From NCBI GenBank assembly GCA_937958045.1, contig CALFXL010000054.1:1-43308 (forward strand): a stretch of DNA of 43,308 bases, read 5' to 3'. This document shows, one piece after another, positions 17,101 through 24,798 of this stretch (the first letter of the stretch is position 1; each line of letters starts with the position of its first letter). The translations under genes and the position numbers were made by a program. The DNA comes from an uncultured Opitutaceae bacterium. GTDB lineage: Bacteria > Verrucomicrobiota > Verrucomicrobiia > Opitutales > Opitutaceae. Below the pieces are notes generated by a model, which saw only the letters and a list, made by a program, of their open reading frames with translations, ran no database searches and was not told the DNA's origin.

Positions 17101-18917
17101 GTGATGCCGAGGCTGCCGCGAGCCATTTTGAAAAGGTTGAAGGTTGCCTTGCCCCCCGCGATTTCGAGGAACGGCTGAACCTTGCCGCGGAAGTGAAGGA
17201 TGACGCCGTCGTCGTTGATCACGACGGAAGGCGGCGAGTATTTGGTGAGAAGAAGTCGGTCGGCTTCTCGATAGATATCCAGCGGACCGATCTCGGGCTC
17301 GCGCTTGGCGAGCGCGGGGAGCGATGTGCGCGGAGTCGGTGTGGGCGGCACGCGCTCGATGGTCGGACGCGAGGCGTGCGGTTTTTTGATGTAGATCTTC
17401 TGATTTTTTTCCGCGACGGCGAAGAGATTAGTGAAGGTGCCGATCGACTCCGATGCGCCGAGCAGAAGAAATCCGTTGGGGCGAAGCGCGTAGTGAAACG
17501 TGGGAATGATCCGCTGCTGCAGCGCGGGCTCGATGTAGATGAGCATGTTGCGGCAGCTCACAAGATCGACGCGCGTGAACGGCGGATCGGTGAGGACGTT
17601 TTGCTGCGCGAACACGACGGTGTCGCGAATCGATTTGTCGATGCGGTAGGTGTCACCCTCGCGTTGGAAGAAACGCCGGATGCGCGCCTGGCTGAGCCCG
17701 TCCAACTCATTGCGCGTGTAACGACCGACGCGCGCGGTCTCGAGAACGGCGGCGCTCAGATCGGTCGCGAAAATCTGGAGACGAATGTGCACCGACGCCT
17801 TTTCGCAAAACTCGGCAAACGCCATCGCGAGCGAGTAGGGCTCCTGGCCCGTCGAGCAGCCCGCGACCCAGAAACGAAGCGGTTCGTTTTTCGCGCGGTT
17901 TTTGACGAGCTGCGGAAAGATTTTTTTCTTCAGCGTTTCGAAGACGCCGGGGTTTCTGAAGAAGCTGGTGACGTGGATGAGCAGGTCCTGATAAAGCGCG
18001 TCCACTTCGGCCGGCGATTCGCGGAGGATGCGCCAATAGGATTCGAGGTCCTTGGTGTTGTTGGCGGTGCAACGACGCTTCAACCGACGCCGGATCGTAT
18101 TCATCCGATACAGGCTGAAATCGACGCCGGTCTTGGTGCGGAGCAGCAGAAAAATCTTTCGTAACACCGGATCGCTCGGTGCCTCGGGCCACTGGGCTTT
18201 GGCGCCGTCCGGAGCGACGAGTGGAGTGCGGTTTTTGGGAACGACGTTTTGGCGATCCCGGGCGTTGGCGGCGGCGCGGCGGGGCGTGCGATTGGGGGAA
18301 GCGGCGATGCGCGCGATCTCCGACGCGATTTTTTCCGGAGGCAAAACAAAGTCCACGAGATGCGCGGCGATGGCGCTGCGTGGCATGCTGTCGTATTTCG
18401 ACGACGCCGCATCCTGCGCAAACGTGACGCCGCCGACTTCCTTGATGGCCTTGAGCCCTTTGGCGCCGTCGGAACCGGCGCCGGAAAGGATGACGCCGAT
18501 CGCGTGTCTTCCCTGATCGGCGGCGAGCGCGCGGAGGAAGTGATCGATGGAGCGCGCGGGTCCGCCTTTCGTCTCGCGTGGCGTGAGCTTCAAGACGCCC
18601 TGCTCGATGGAGAGATTGCAGTTGGGCGGTATGACGTGGATGTGATCCGCGAGGACGGGCGTGTTGTCTTCGATCTCTTGCACGGGAATGCTCGCGGAAC
18701 GCCCGAGCAATTCCGAGAGCAAGCTGCGATGGGTGGGATCGAGATGTTGAACGAGAACGAAACCGAGGCCCGAACTCGTCGGGAGATTTTTCACCAGCTC
18801 GGTGAACGCTTCGAGTCCGCCTGCAGAAGCGCCGACGCCGACAATCTTGCGCGCGAGTTGTTTCGGGGCCGAAATGCGCGGCGACGGTTTTGATTTTTTG
18901 CGGGCAACTTTCGGCAT
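14190..18917 (-). CDS. CheB-CheR-PAS-GAF hybrid histidine kinase with C-terminal receiver
   Basis: This 1575-residue fusion has, in order: a CheB-type methylesterase (about 25-200; Ser31 in VGASAGG, His58 in QHLD, Asp150 in GAGSDG), a CheR-type methyltransferase (about 245-510; SAM motif WVAGCSTGQEP), a PAS-like region (about 550-655), a long coiled coil of NEEL-type heptads (about 685-775), two PAS domains (about 775-885 and 890-1005), a GAF domain (about 1015-1170), a HisKA dimerisation helix with His1208 in LSHELRTPLNP, an HATPase (N at NILNNAAKF, DSGVGM, GGLGLGL), and a receiver (about 1459-1575) with Asp1509 and Lys1559. No chemoreceptor or CheA gene is nearby, so CheB and CheR domains may serve signalling within the protein. 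The phytochrome and heme oxygenase genes lie immediately upstream. Confidence 0.93.
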   Translation of the reverse strand: MPKVARKKSKPSPRISAPKQLARKIVGVGASAGGLEAFTELVKNLPTSSGLGFVLVQHLDPTHRSLLSELLGRSASIPVQEIEDNTPVLADHIHVIPPNCNLSIEQGVLKLTPRETKGGPARSIDHFLRALAADQGRHAIGVILSGAGSDGAKGLKAIKEVGGVTFAQDAASSKYDSMPRSAIAAHLVDFVLPPEKIASEIARIAASPNRTPRRAAANARDRQNVVPKNRTPLVAPDGAKAQWPEAPSDPVLRKIFLLLRTKTGVDFSLYRMNTIRRRLKRRCTANNTKDLESYWRILRESPAEVDALYQDLLIHVTSFFRNPGVFETLKKKIFPQLVKNRAKNEPLRFWVAGCSTGQEPYSLAMAFAEFCEKASVHIRLQIFATDLSAAVLETARVGRYTRNELDGLSQARIRRFFQREGDTYRIDKSIRDTVVFAQQNVLTDPPFTRVDLVSCRNMLIYIEPALQQRIIPTFHYALRPNGFLLLGASESIGTFTNLFAVAEKNQKIYIKKPHASRPTIERVPPTPTPRTSLPALAKREPEIGPLDIYREADRLLLTKYSPPSVVINDDGVILHFRGKVQPFLEIAGGKATFNLFKMARGSLGITLQQMLDRARTLDKTVREDAVVYEGLQHVVNIEIVPIRHGAVRSFLVLFEKIPAPANEKNRRGSRTKTSTTISEADTRRLSELKHEFNRRGDQLDTLREQHETVVEELQATNEEVQSSNEELQSLNEELETSNEELESANEELATLNEELATRNTELRESEQRLREQAQLVELAPLLARSPKDRIIFWSRGAEKLYGFTKDEALGQNSHLLLRAQYPEPLEKIHAHLAQFGRWEGEVHHRHKDGTTLIIATQWVTNLDDQQKIRAILEVNTDITLRRQAEDSLRKAQQLNQRILESSPDCIMVLDLAGRLQLLNPNRDHHAQFGGGSVRPGIHWNSLWSEDSRGDAENAYRTALGGGTTWFQAGSQAKDGSLTWWDVVLRPISDADGHPEQLLAVCRNITERKKNELAAQEEARLVALRADIGVEVARGGELAPILQQLAQILVHHTDVVLAQIWLKQPDTPALKLSATAGIYLNTRPEIVIGEGRIGGIAATKRAHITHQITDDPDVCDSDWARREGLTSFAGYPLLFESKMLGVLTVMSRVRLEARLLREIGLIADAIALVIQRKTADDERARLLQDAMNARNTALAASRAKDDFLATLSHELRTPLNPVLLLASDGAENPEFPPHIRSIFETIRNNVRLEAKLIDDLLDLTRITHGKLELDMREVDINTAVAEAVEIVSSNLEKHQLVISLNLEAKPSIVTADPVRLQQVLWNILNNAAKFTPKGGQITILTTTLENHRVLVRITDSGVGMREADLERVFNAFLQLENRKGGLGLGLAISRQILELHNGNIRALSEGVGKGSTFEIELPLLTSPSQHPLSEAPPPAVKKPAARKEPTNGHGREGQATNAKSRILLVEDHPSTRSTLRTLLVRRNFDVVIAGSVEEGLTLFDDGSYDLVVSDLGLPDGSGHQLLSEIRKKNPHIKAIALSGYGTEEDRARSRDAGFGAHLTKPVSIDILDKTITAILP

Positions 18918-19036
18918 GAGGTGAGTCGGCAGCCGATTATGGGGTGTGTTGCCTGGTGAATACTACGAAAAATCTACGCCAACAACAGCGCAAGTTGCAC
19001 GGCATAGGCGGCTTCTTTGCGAATATTGGCGCTCGG

Positions 19037-20563
19037 TCAGGACGCGTTGCTGCGCTGAATATTGGGCAAAATCGCGCCGATCGCCTGGCGGAATTCGTTC
19101 ATTACGGAGATGACGACGGGCTCCCAACTGCGCGAATGACCATGCACCGTTTCGCGCCATGTCTCGAAGCTCTTGCGCGGGTGAAGCGTGCGACCCTCGC
19201 CGTGCAGCTCGATCGCCTTTCGCGGTTCGCCACCCCATTCGATGACGTTGATGAGCTCGGGACGGAACCAGAGAATCATTCGTCGTGGATTTTCCGAAAT
19301 CGTGATCGCGAGGAGGCCGCTGGCAGACGCAACAAACGCCTTCGCGCCATCGAAGGCGGCGCCGAGATGATCCCAGAAAAGGAGCGGCCTGTTTTGCTGG
19401 GCGAGCCAATCGACGAGCGGTTTTATCGCGTCGGTGGGCGGTGTTTCTCCGCAGGCGGTGAGATGATCGCCTTCGATGATGACGGCGCCCGTCGCACCGC
19501 CGAGACGAAGCAAGTCCTGCGTGTTGGCGCAGGTGGTGAGATTGCCCGCATGCGAGATGTCGGCGAGCAAGCGCGTGTAAATGCGCGTGAGTTCGACGCG
19601 CTGCGCGAGTTCGCGCGCTTGTTCGCGGGCGGCGAGTTGAAGCGCGAAAATCTGGGTGATGAGTTCGCAGGCCGCGCGCGCGGCGTAAGAAATCCAACGC
19701 GGCTCTTGGCAGTGGCAGGTGATCAATCCCCACAACTCCGAGCCGCGCAGCACGGCGATGGACATGGACGAACCGGTGCCCATGTTGCGCATGTACTCGA
19801 GATGCATCGGAGAGACCGCCCGGAGCACGGAGAGACTGAGATCGAGCGCGCCCGCGGATCCGCCCTGCGAATTCATGACGATGGGGATCGGGCGATAGTG
19901 ATTGGAGGGGATGAGGCGGAAGCGGGTGCGGCGATAAAGTTCGCGCGCCTGTCGCGGAATATCCGAAGCCGGGAAACGTTGGTTGAGATAAGTGGGCAAC
20001 GTGTCGTTGCGATCCTCCGCGATGACCGCGCCGTTCCAATCGGCATCGAATTGATACAAGAGGCAGCGATCGAAACCGGAGATGCGGCGAATTTCGGAAA
20101 CGGTGAGCTGCTGGAGTTGAGCAATGGATTCGACGGATTCGAGTCGGTTGAGGAAGTGTTGGAGGAGTTGCTCGTTCTGGATCGGTGGCAACGGCACCGC
20201 GCGTTCGCCTTCGAGAATGACGGCTTCGTTGTTGTGATGGGCGACCAGCGTGAACTCCGCGGTTTCGCCTCCGACGTGAACCGTGGCCGTCGTGACAAAC
20301 AGCGCGCGCGTGCGGAAATCAGGATGCGCACTGGCTTGCTCAAGCGCGGGGACGACGTCGTCGCCGAAGACATCGCGGAGGTTGCCTCCGATCAGCGCCG
20401 TGGCTTCGCGCCAGAAAAAGTCACGCGCATTGGTGCTGGCGCCGAGGATCTTCCACGTCGCCGGTTCGAGCACAAAAAGGAAACCGTGAGGCTGGATACT
20501 GCCGGGCGTGTGGATGGGCTCGCGGTCGCAATTGGAAAGATCGGTGGGCGTGAAAGCGTTCAT
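19037..20563 (-). CDS. bphP: Bacteriophytochrome photosensory module (PAS-GAF-PHY) without output domain
   Basis: This 508-residue protein has a complete biliverdin-binding photosensor. Cys12 in SNCDREPIHTPGSIQPHG is the expected chromophore attachment site; the PAS domain is about 20-125; the GAF domain (about 140-300) has FPASDIPRQAR, SPMHLEYMRNMG and WGLITCH; the PHY domain (about 320-500) has WFRPE and the tongue motif PRKSFETW (462-469). The chain ends at the last PHY helix, where most bacteriophytochromes continue into a histidine kinase, and the 119 bp after it contain no kinase remnant. The start at 20563 overlaps the heme oxygenase stop (ATGA), so translation is coupled. The likely partner is the hybrid kinase gene just downstream, which is inference. 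Confidence 0.92.
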   Translation of the reverse strand: MNAFTPTDLSNCDREPIHTPGSIQPHGFLFVLEPATWKILGASTNARDFFWREATALIGGNLRDVFGDDVVPALEQASAHPDFRTRALFVTTATVHVGGETAEFTLVAHHNNEAVILEGERAVPLPPIQNEQLLQHFLNRLESVESIAQLQQLTVSEIRRISGFDRCLLYQFDADWNGAVIAEDRNDTLPTYLNQRFPASDIPRQARELYRRTRFRLIPSNHYRPIPIVMNSQGGSAGALDLSLSVLRAVSPMHLEYMRNMGTGSSMSIAVLRGSELWGLITCHCQEPRWISYAARAACELITQIFALQLAAREQARELAQRVELTRIYTRLLADISHAGNLTTCANTQDLLRLGGATGAVIIEGDHLTACGETPPTDAIKPLVDWLAQQNRPLLFWDHLGAAFDGAKAFVASASGLLAITISENPRRMILWFRPELINVIEWGGEPRKAIELHGEGRTLHPRKSFETWRETVHGHSRSWEPVVISVMNEFRQAIGAILPNIQRSNAS

Positions 20564-21123
20564 TGTCGGGAAGTGGACCAGCTGCGAAGTCGGGCGAAGG
20601 TTTCGTCGGCGGATTGGATGATCACATCGTCCGTGTTGGCGGACGAATGTTTCAACATCCACGCACGAAACTCCTGCCATCGCAGTCCTACGTCTGCGCC
20701 GTAGCTGCGAAAGTACCGGTAGCCCACGCCGTCCTTGAGGCCGAGTTTGGACTCCAGATGGCGCGAGATAAATTGTCCGCCGAGCGTTGAACCCTCGAAC
20801 ACATACAACGCGCCGGCTGCGTGCGCGGGCGAGGCGAGCGACGGCAACGCCTCACAACGCGGAAGTGCCGCGATCACGGGATCGCTCATGCCGTGCGCAC
20901 GAAGATCTTCGATGAGCCAGGGCGTTTTGAGGCGATCGATCAGCAGCGGATGCGAAGGGCCCAGCAGCGCGGTGATTTTGTTTTCCAGCGGTTCGAGAAA
21001 GCCGAGAAAAACGCCGAGCCAGTGAATCAAGTCCGCGCGCGTTTCCGGCAGGCGGAAAACGGACTCCATTTGTTCGTGCTGGCTTTTGGTTTCGGCGCGC
21101 AGCCGATCGAGAAGCGATGACAT
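20560..21123 (-). CDS. bphO: Heme oxygenase of the BphO type, biliverdin producing
   Basis: This 187-residue all-helical protein would open heme to biliverdin, the chromophore of the phytochrome encoded next. His16 in ETKSQHEQME is the expected proximal heme ligand, and FEGSTLGGQFISRHL is the conserved distal-helix stretch. The start at 21123 follows the family N-terminus (MSSLLDRLRAET). Its TGA overlaps the ATG of bphP by 4 bp, the standard bphO-bphP arrangement. Upstream, 180 bp separate it from the end of araA, including that operon's terminator, so a bphO promoter should lie between 21124 and about 21193. Confidence 0.93.
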   Translation of the reverse strand: MSSLLDRLRAETKSQHEQMESVFRLPETRADLIHWLGVFLGFLEPLENKITALLGPSHPLLIDRLKTPWLIEDLRAHGMSDPVIAALPRCEALPSLASPAHAAGALYVFEGSTLGGQFISRHLESKLGLKDGVGYRYFRSYGADVGLRWQEFRAWMLKHSSANTDDVIIQSADETFARLRSWSTSRQ

Positions 21124-21193
21124 GGGGGAGATCGGACAAGACAGGAAGAAGGCGCGGGGAGAAAGCCATTTGTCCCGAGAGTTTCGCGGAGGA

Positions 21194-21228
21194 GAAAAAC
21201 AAAAGGCCGATCCGTGAAGGATCGGCCT
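21194..21228 (-). terminator. Rho-independent terminator of the arabinose operon
   Basis: On the minus strand, perfect arms GGCCGATCC and GGATCGGCC around a 5-nt loop are followed by TTTTGTTTTT, about 75 bp past the araA stop. Confidence 0.88.
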
Positions 21229-21240
21229 GAAGGCGAAACG

Positions 21241-21269
21241 GGACAATGCGGAGCATCGTCCCTGCCGCG
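21241..21269 (+). repeat. GGAC(N)2TGC hairpin repeat, copy B
   Basis: Arms GGACAATGC and GCATCGTCC (one wobble) with loop GGA, then CTGCCGCG. It sits between araA and the operon terminator and nearly matches copy C near 29.8 kb. Confidence 0.65.
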
Positions 21270-21303
21270 GAAAACGCGCCAAGGCGGAGCGTGCCGCTCG
21301 AGC

Positions 21304-22812
21304 TTAAACGCGGAAACCTTGGGCGAGGTGATAATAGACCTCGTTGTTGCGGAGGTCTTGTTTGAGCTGCGGGAGCTTGGTGTCGGCGTTGATGTGCACG
21401 GTTTCGATGCCGGCGATCGTGGCGAAGTCTTCGAGCATTTCGCTCGTGACGACATAGCTGTAGCCGGTGTGGTGCGCACCGCCGGCGTAGATCCACGCGG
21501 CGCAGGCGGTCTTGAAGTCGGGTTTGCATTCCCACACGGCGCGCGCGACGGGGAGCTTCGGGAGCTTCGGCGTTTTGACTGCTTTGACTTCGTTGATGAT
21601 GAGACGGAAACGATTGCCGAGATCGACGAGCGAGGCGTTGAGGGCTTCACCGGCGGGCGCGTCGAAGACAAGACGCACGGGATCTTCTTTGCCGCCGATG
21701 CCGAGCGGATGGATTTCGACCGAAGGTTTGCCGCCGGCGATGCTCGGGCAGATCTCGAGCATGTGCGAACCGAGGACTTGATGGCCCTTCGGAGACATGT
21801 GGTAAGTGTAGTCCTCCATGAAGGAGGTTTGTTTGCCGCCGGCCATGACCTTCATGGCGCGAACGAGCGCAGCGGTCTTCCAATCGCCTTCGCCGCCGAA
21901 GCCGTAGCCGGCCGCCATGAGCCGCTGCGACGCCATGCCGGGGAGCTGGCGGAGGCCGTGGAGGTCTTCGAAGGTGTCGGTGTAAGCCTTGGCGCCGATT
22001 TCGCTGAGGAACTGGCTCATGCCGAGTTCGAGGCGGGCGCTATAGCGGAGCTCTTCGTGGCGTTTGCCGCCCTTCTTAAGGGCGGGGACGATCGTGTAGA
22101 GCTTTTCGTATTCGGCGACGAGGTTGTTGATGGCCTTGTCGGAAACGGCGTTCACTTTCGCGACGAGATCGCCGACGCCGTAGGTGTTTACTTCGAAACC
22201 GAAACGGATTTCGGTGGCGACTTTATCGCCCTCGGTGACGGCGACGTAGCGCATGTTGTCGCCGAAGCGGACGATCTTCGCGCCCTGCCAATCGTGCCAG
22301 GCGTGAGCGGCGCGCATCCAGGCGCCGATGCGGTCCTGGACTTCGCGATCGGACCAGTGGCCGACGACGACCTTGCGGCCGAGGCGGAGACGCGTGTGAA
22401 TGAACCCGGCTTCGCGGTCGCCGTGGGCGGCCTGGTTGAGGTTCATGAAGTCCATGTCGATCGTGCCCCACGGGAGGTCGCGATTGAACTGGGTGTGGAG
22501 ATGCAGGAAGGGTTTCTTGAGCGCGGTGAGGCCGCGAATCCACATCTTCGACGGCGAGAAGGTGTGCATCCAAAGGACGAGACCGGCGCAGTTGGCGTCG
22601 GCATTGGCTTCGACGCATACCTTGGCGATCTGGTCGGAATCCACGAGCAGCGCCTTGAACTTCAGTGGAAGCGGCAGGCGCTTGGATTTCACGAGGCCAT
22701 CGACGACGGCCTGGGCGTTGGCGGCGACCTGTTTGAGCGGGCCTTCGCCGTAGAGGTGCTGCGAACCGCAGACGAACCAGATTTCGGGAGTGGTCAGATT
22801 GACGAGGGACAT
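21304..22812 (-). CDS. araA: L-arabinose isomerase
   Basis: This 502-residue enzyme converts L-arabinose to L-ribulose in the cytoplasm using a divalent metal. The length and catalytic residues match the E. coli enzyme almost position for position: Glu308 in GGEGDW, Glu333 in FMEDYTYH, His350 in LGSHMLE and His448 in GGAHHTGY. The start at 22812 gives MSLVNLTTPEIWFVCGSQHLYG. It is the last gene of araFGHBA, followed by a strong terminator. The 114-bp gap from araB contains a large imperfect inverted repeat, so araA expression may differ from that of araB. Confidence 0.97.
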   Translation of the reverse strand: MSLVNLTTPEIWFVCGSQHLYGEGPLKQVAANAQAVVDGLVKSKRLPLPLKFKALLVDSDQIAKVCVEANADANCAGLVLWMHTFSPSKMWIRGLTALKKPFLHLHTQFNRDLPWGTIDMDFMNLNQAAHGDREAGFIHTRLRLGRKVVVGHWSDREVQDRIGAWMRAAHAWHDWQGAKIVRFGDNMRYVAVTEGDKVATEIRFGFEVNTYGVGDLVAKVNAVSDKAINNLVAEYEKLYTIVPALKKGGKRHEELRYSARLELGMSQFLSEIGAKAYTDTFEDLHGLRQLPGMASQRLMAAGYGFGGEGDWKTAALVRAMKVMAGGKQTSFMEDYTYHMSPKGHQVLGSHMLEICPSIAGGKPSVEIHPLGIGGKEDPVRLVFDAPAGEALNASLVDLGNRFRLIINEVKAVKTPKLPKLPVARAVWECKPDFKTACAAWIYAGGAHHTGYSYVVTSEMLEDFATIAGIETVHINADTKLPQLKQDLRNNEVYYHLAQGFRV

Positions 22813-22833
22813 GGAGGGGAATGGAAAAATTTT

Positions 22834-22909
22834 AACCACAGCGACACGGAGGGCACAGAGAGCGGATCGGATATTCGACGCCCTCTGTGATCTCTGTGCC
22901 TCTGTGGTT
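22834..22909. repeat. CACAGAG-type inverted repeat between araB and araA
   Basis: The left arm (22834-22861) is built from degenerate AACCACAG, CGACACGGAG and GGCACAGAG units. The right arm (22880-22909) is the inverse, CCCTCTGTG, ATCTCTGTG and CCTCTGTGGTT. The transcript could fold into a long imperfect hairpin inside the operon. It has the same periodic unit style as the elements at 11880 and 25844. Confidence 0.7.
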
Positions 22910-22926
22910 CATAAAATGAAACGTGA

Positions 22927-24585
22927 TCAGGCGTTGGTGGATTCTTTGATGGTGAGGAGGTCTTTCATCACGTTGCCGAGATCGGCGGATTTGTTGCGTC
23001 CGCCGAAGCTGTCGTGGAGCTGGCGATACAATGCGTAGAGCCGGTCGTAGATTTTCCGGTTCGCGGCGATGGGCTTGTAGGCGACCTTTTTGAGCGAAGT
23101 CATTTTCTTCTGCGCCGTCGGGAAATCCTTGTGCGCACCGGCGAGAACAGCGGCGCTGACGGCGGAGCCGAGCGCGCAGGCTTGCGACGAACCGGCGACA
23201 AGCATGGTGCAGCCGGTGACGTCGGCGTAGATCTGCATGAGCAGCGGATTTTTCTCGGCGATGCCGCCGGCGCAGACGACGCGCTCGATCGGCACACCGT
23301 ATTCGCGGATGCGCTCGATGATGGCGCGGGCGCCGAACGCGGTGGCTTCTATGAGCGCGCGGTAGATGTCGGCCTGCGTGGTGTGAAGCGTCTGGCCGAC
23401 GAGCAAACCGGTGAGACGTTGATCGACGAGGATGGTGCGGTTGCCGTTGTTCCAATCGAGTGCGAGCAAGCCGTGCTGGCCGGGCTTTTGTTTCGCGGCT
23501 TCGGCGGTGAGCTTCGCGTGGAGTTTCGCGTCTTTGAGCACACCTTCGACGTACCATTTGAAGATGTCGCCGACGGCGGACTGGCCGGCTTCGATGCCGT
23601 AGAAGCCGGGGAGAATCGCACCCTTGACGATGCCGCAGATGCCGGGGATGTCGGGCACGTTTTTATCGGCGGAAACGACACCGCAATCGCAGGTCGAGGT
23701 GCCGATGACTTTGACGAGCGTGCCCTCTTTCACGCCGCAACCGATGGCGCCGTAATGGACGTCCATTTCGCCGATCGCTATCGGGATGCCGGCGGGCAGG
23801 CCGAGTTTCTTGGCCCATTCGGGGCTGAGCTGACCGGCGGCGGTGTTGGCGTCGTGCGCCTTTCCGTAGAGACGGTCGCGGAGATCGGCGAGTTTGGGAT
23901 TGAGGAGCGAAAGGAATTCTTTGTCGGGCAAACCGCCCCAATCCTCGGCGTAGAGAGCTTTGTGGCCGGCGCAGCAAACGCCGCGAACGACCTTCGTCGG
24001 ATCGTTGACGCCCGCGAGGATGGACGGAATCCAGTCGGCGAGTTCGACCCAGGAGAAGGCGGCGTCGAAGACCTTGGGCGCGACGTTGAGGCAGTGCCAG
24101 ATCTTGGACCAGAACCACTCGGAAGAATAGGTGTTACCGCATTTGGCGATGAACTGCGGGCGATGCTCCGCGGCGAGTTCGGTGATCTTGGCGGCTTCGC
24201 GCCAGCTGGTGTGGTCTTTCCAGAGCCAGCATTGGGCGTGGAGGTTTTTTGCCCACTTCTTGTCGAGCGCGAGAGCGCGGTTGTTTTTGTCGACCGGGAT
24301 CGGGCTGGAGCCGGTGGTGTCGACGCCGATGCCGATGACCTTGTCGGCCTTAAAACCGGGTTTCTTTTTCGCGGCCGCGAGCGCGGACTTCACGCTCTTT
24401 TCGAGACCAAAGAGATAATCGCCGGGGTGCTGGCGCGCGAGATGGTGGTCTTTGGGATCCAGGAGGATGCCCTGCGAGCCGGAGGGATAGTTGACGACGG
24501 CGCTGCCGAATTCCGCGCCATCGGAGGTGCGGACGATGAGGGCGCGCACCGAATTGGTGCCGTAATCGATACCGATGGTGAACAT
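22927..24585 (-). CDS. araB: L-ribulokinase
   Basis: This 552-residue FGGY-family kinase phosphorylates L-ribulose to L-ribulose 5-phosphate with ATP. The start at 24585 gives the phosphate-binding N-terminus MFTIGIDYGTNSVRALIV. GVDTTGSSPIPVD, CCAGHKALYAEDWGGLPD, GEMDVHYGAIGCG and GTSTCDCGVV mark the sugar-binding and hinge region, and VCAGGIAEKNPLLMQIYADV the C-terminal nucleotide-binding domain. The length is close to the 566 residues of E. coli AraB. It lies 213 bp downstream of araH and 114 bp upstream of araA. The gap before it holds a perfect hairpin (24621-24647) that could be a leader or operator element. Confidence 0.97.
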   Translation of the reverse strand: MFTIGIDYGTNSVRALIVRTSDGAEFGSAVVNYPSGSQGILLDPKDHHLARQHPGDYLFGLEKSVKSALAAAKKKPGFKADKVIGIGVDTTGSSPIPVDKNNRALALDKKWAKNLHAQCWLWKDHTSWREAAKITELAAEHRPQFIAKCGNTYSSEWFWSKIWHCLNVAPKVFDAAFSWVELADWIPSILAGVNDPTKVVRGVCCAGHKALYAEDWGGLPDKEFLSLLNPKLADLRDRLYGKAHDANTAAGQLSPEWAKKLGLPAGIPIAIGEMDVHYGAIGCGVKEGTLVKVIGTSTCDCGVVSADKNVPDIPGICGIVKGAILPGFYGIEAGQSAVGDIFKWYVEGVLKDAKLHAKLTAEAAKQKPGQHGLLALDWNNGNRTILVDQRLTGLLVGQTLHTTQADIYRALIEATAFGARAIIERIREYGVPIERVVCAGGIAEKNPLLMQIYADVTGCTMLVAGSSQACALGSAVSAAVLAGAHKDFPTAQKKMTSLKKVAYKPIAANRKIYDRLYALYRQLHDSFGGRNKSADLGNVMKDLLTIKESTNA

Positions 24586-24620
24586 GGTGGGACGGTGGGG
24601 AAGACGTGGGGCTAAGACGT

Positions 24621-24647
24621 CCGTGTGCCAGGGTAAACGGCACACGG
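24621..24647 (-). promoter_or_regulatory. Perfect hairpin or operator-like palindrome upstream of araB
   Basis: Arms CCGTGTGCC and GGCACACGG are separated by 9 nt, 36 bp before the araB start. No T tract follows in either direction, so a terminator is unlikely. It is flanked on the araB-distal side by CTTGACAGTA (24649-24658), a string also present just before the lacI-type gene at 28601-28610. A role in control is inference. Confidence 0.45.
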
Positions 24648-24683
24648 GCTTGACAGTATCGCCGACCGCGTGGGGCGCAGTCG

Positions 24684-24756
24684 GAATGACGAATGACGAA
24701 GGCGGAAGACCGGCGCCGGAATGGCGGTGACCGGTGAGTGGTCAGCGACCAATGAC
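24684..24756. repeat. GAATGAC / GACCAATGACC short repeats
   Basis: Tandem GAATGAC units (24684-24700) are followed by GTGACCGGTGAGTGGTCAG and CGACCAATGACC (to 24756) in the araH-araB gap. A related cluster of units lies at 38252-38285. Confidence 0.5.
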
Positions 24757-24798
24757 CGTGGGCGGGGATGTGTGGAATGAAAGCGAATCGCGGTTCGG

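Noticed and set aside
16017..18164. Long rightward open frame of 715 codons opposite the hybrid kinase
   Set aside because: It mirrors the kinase gene's codons (valine- and phenylalanine-rich repeats opposite the NEEL heptads) and has no start signal or domain.
18918..19036. Possibility that the phytochrome lost a kinase domain by frameshift
   Set aside because: The 119 bp after its stop contain no HisKA-like or ATPase-like sequence in any frame.
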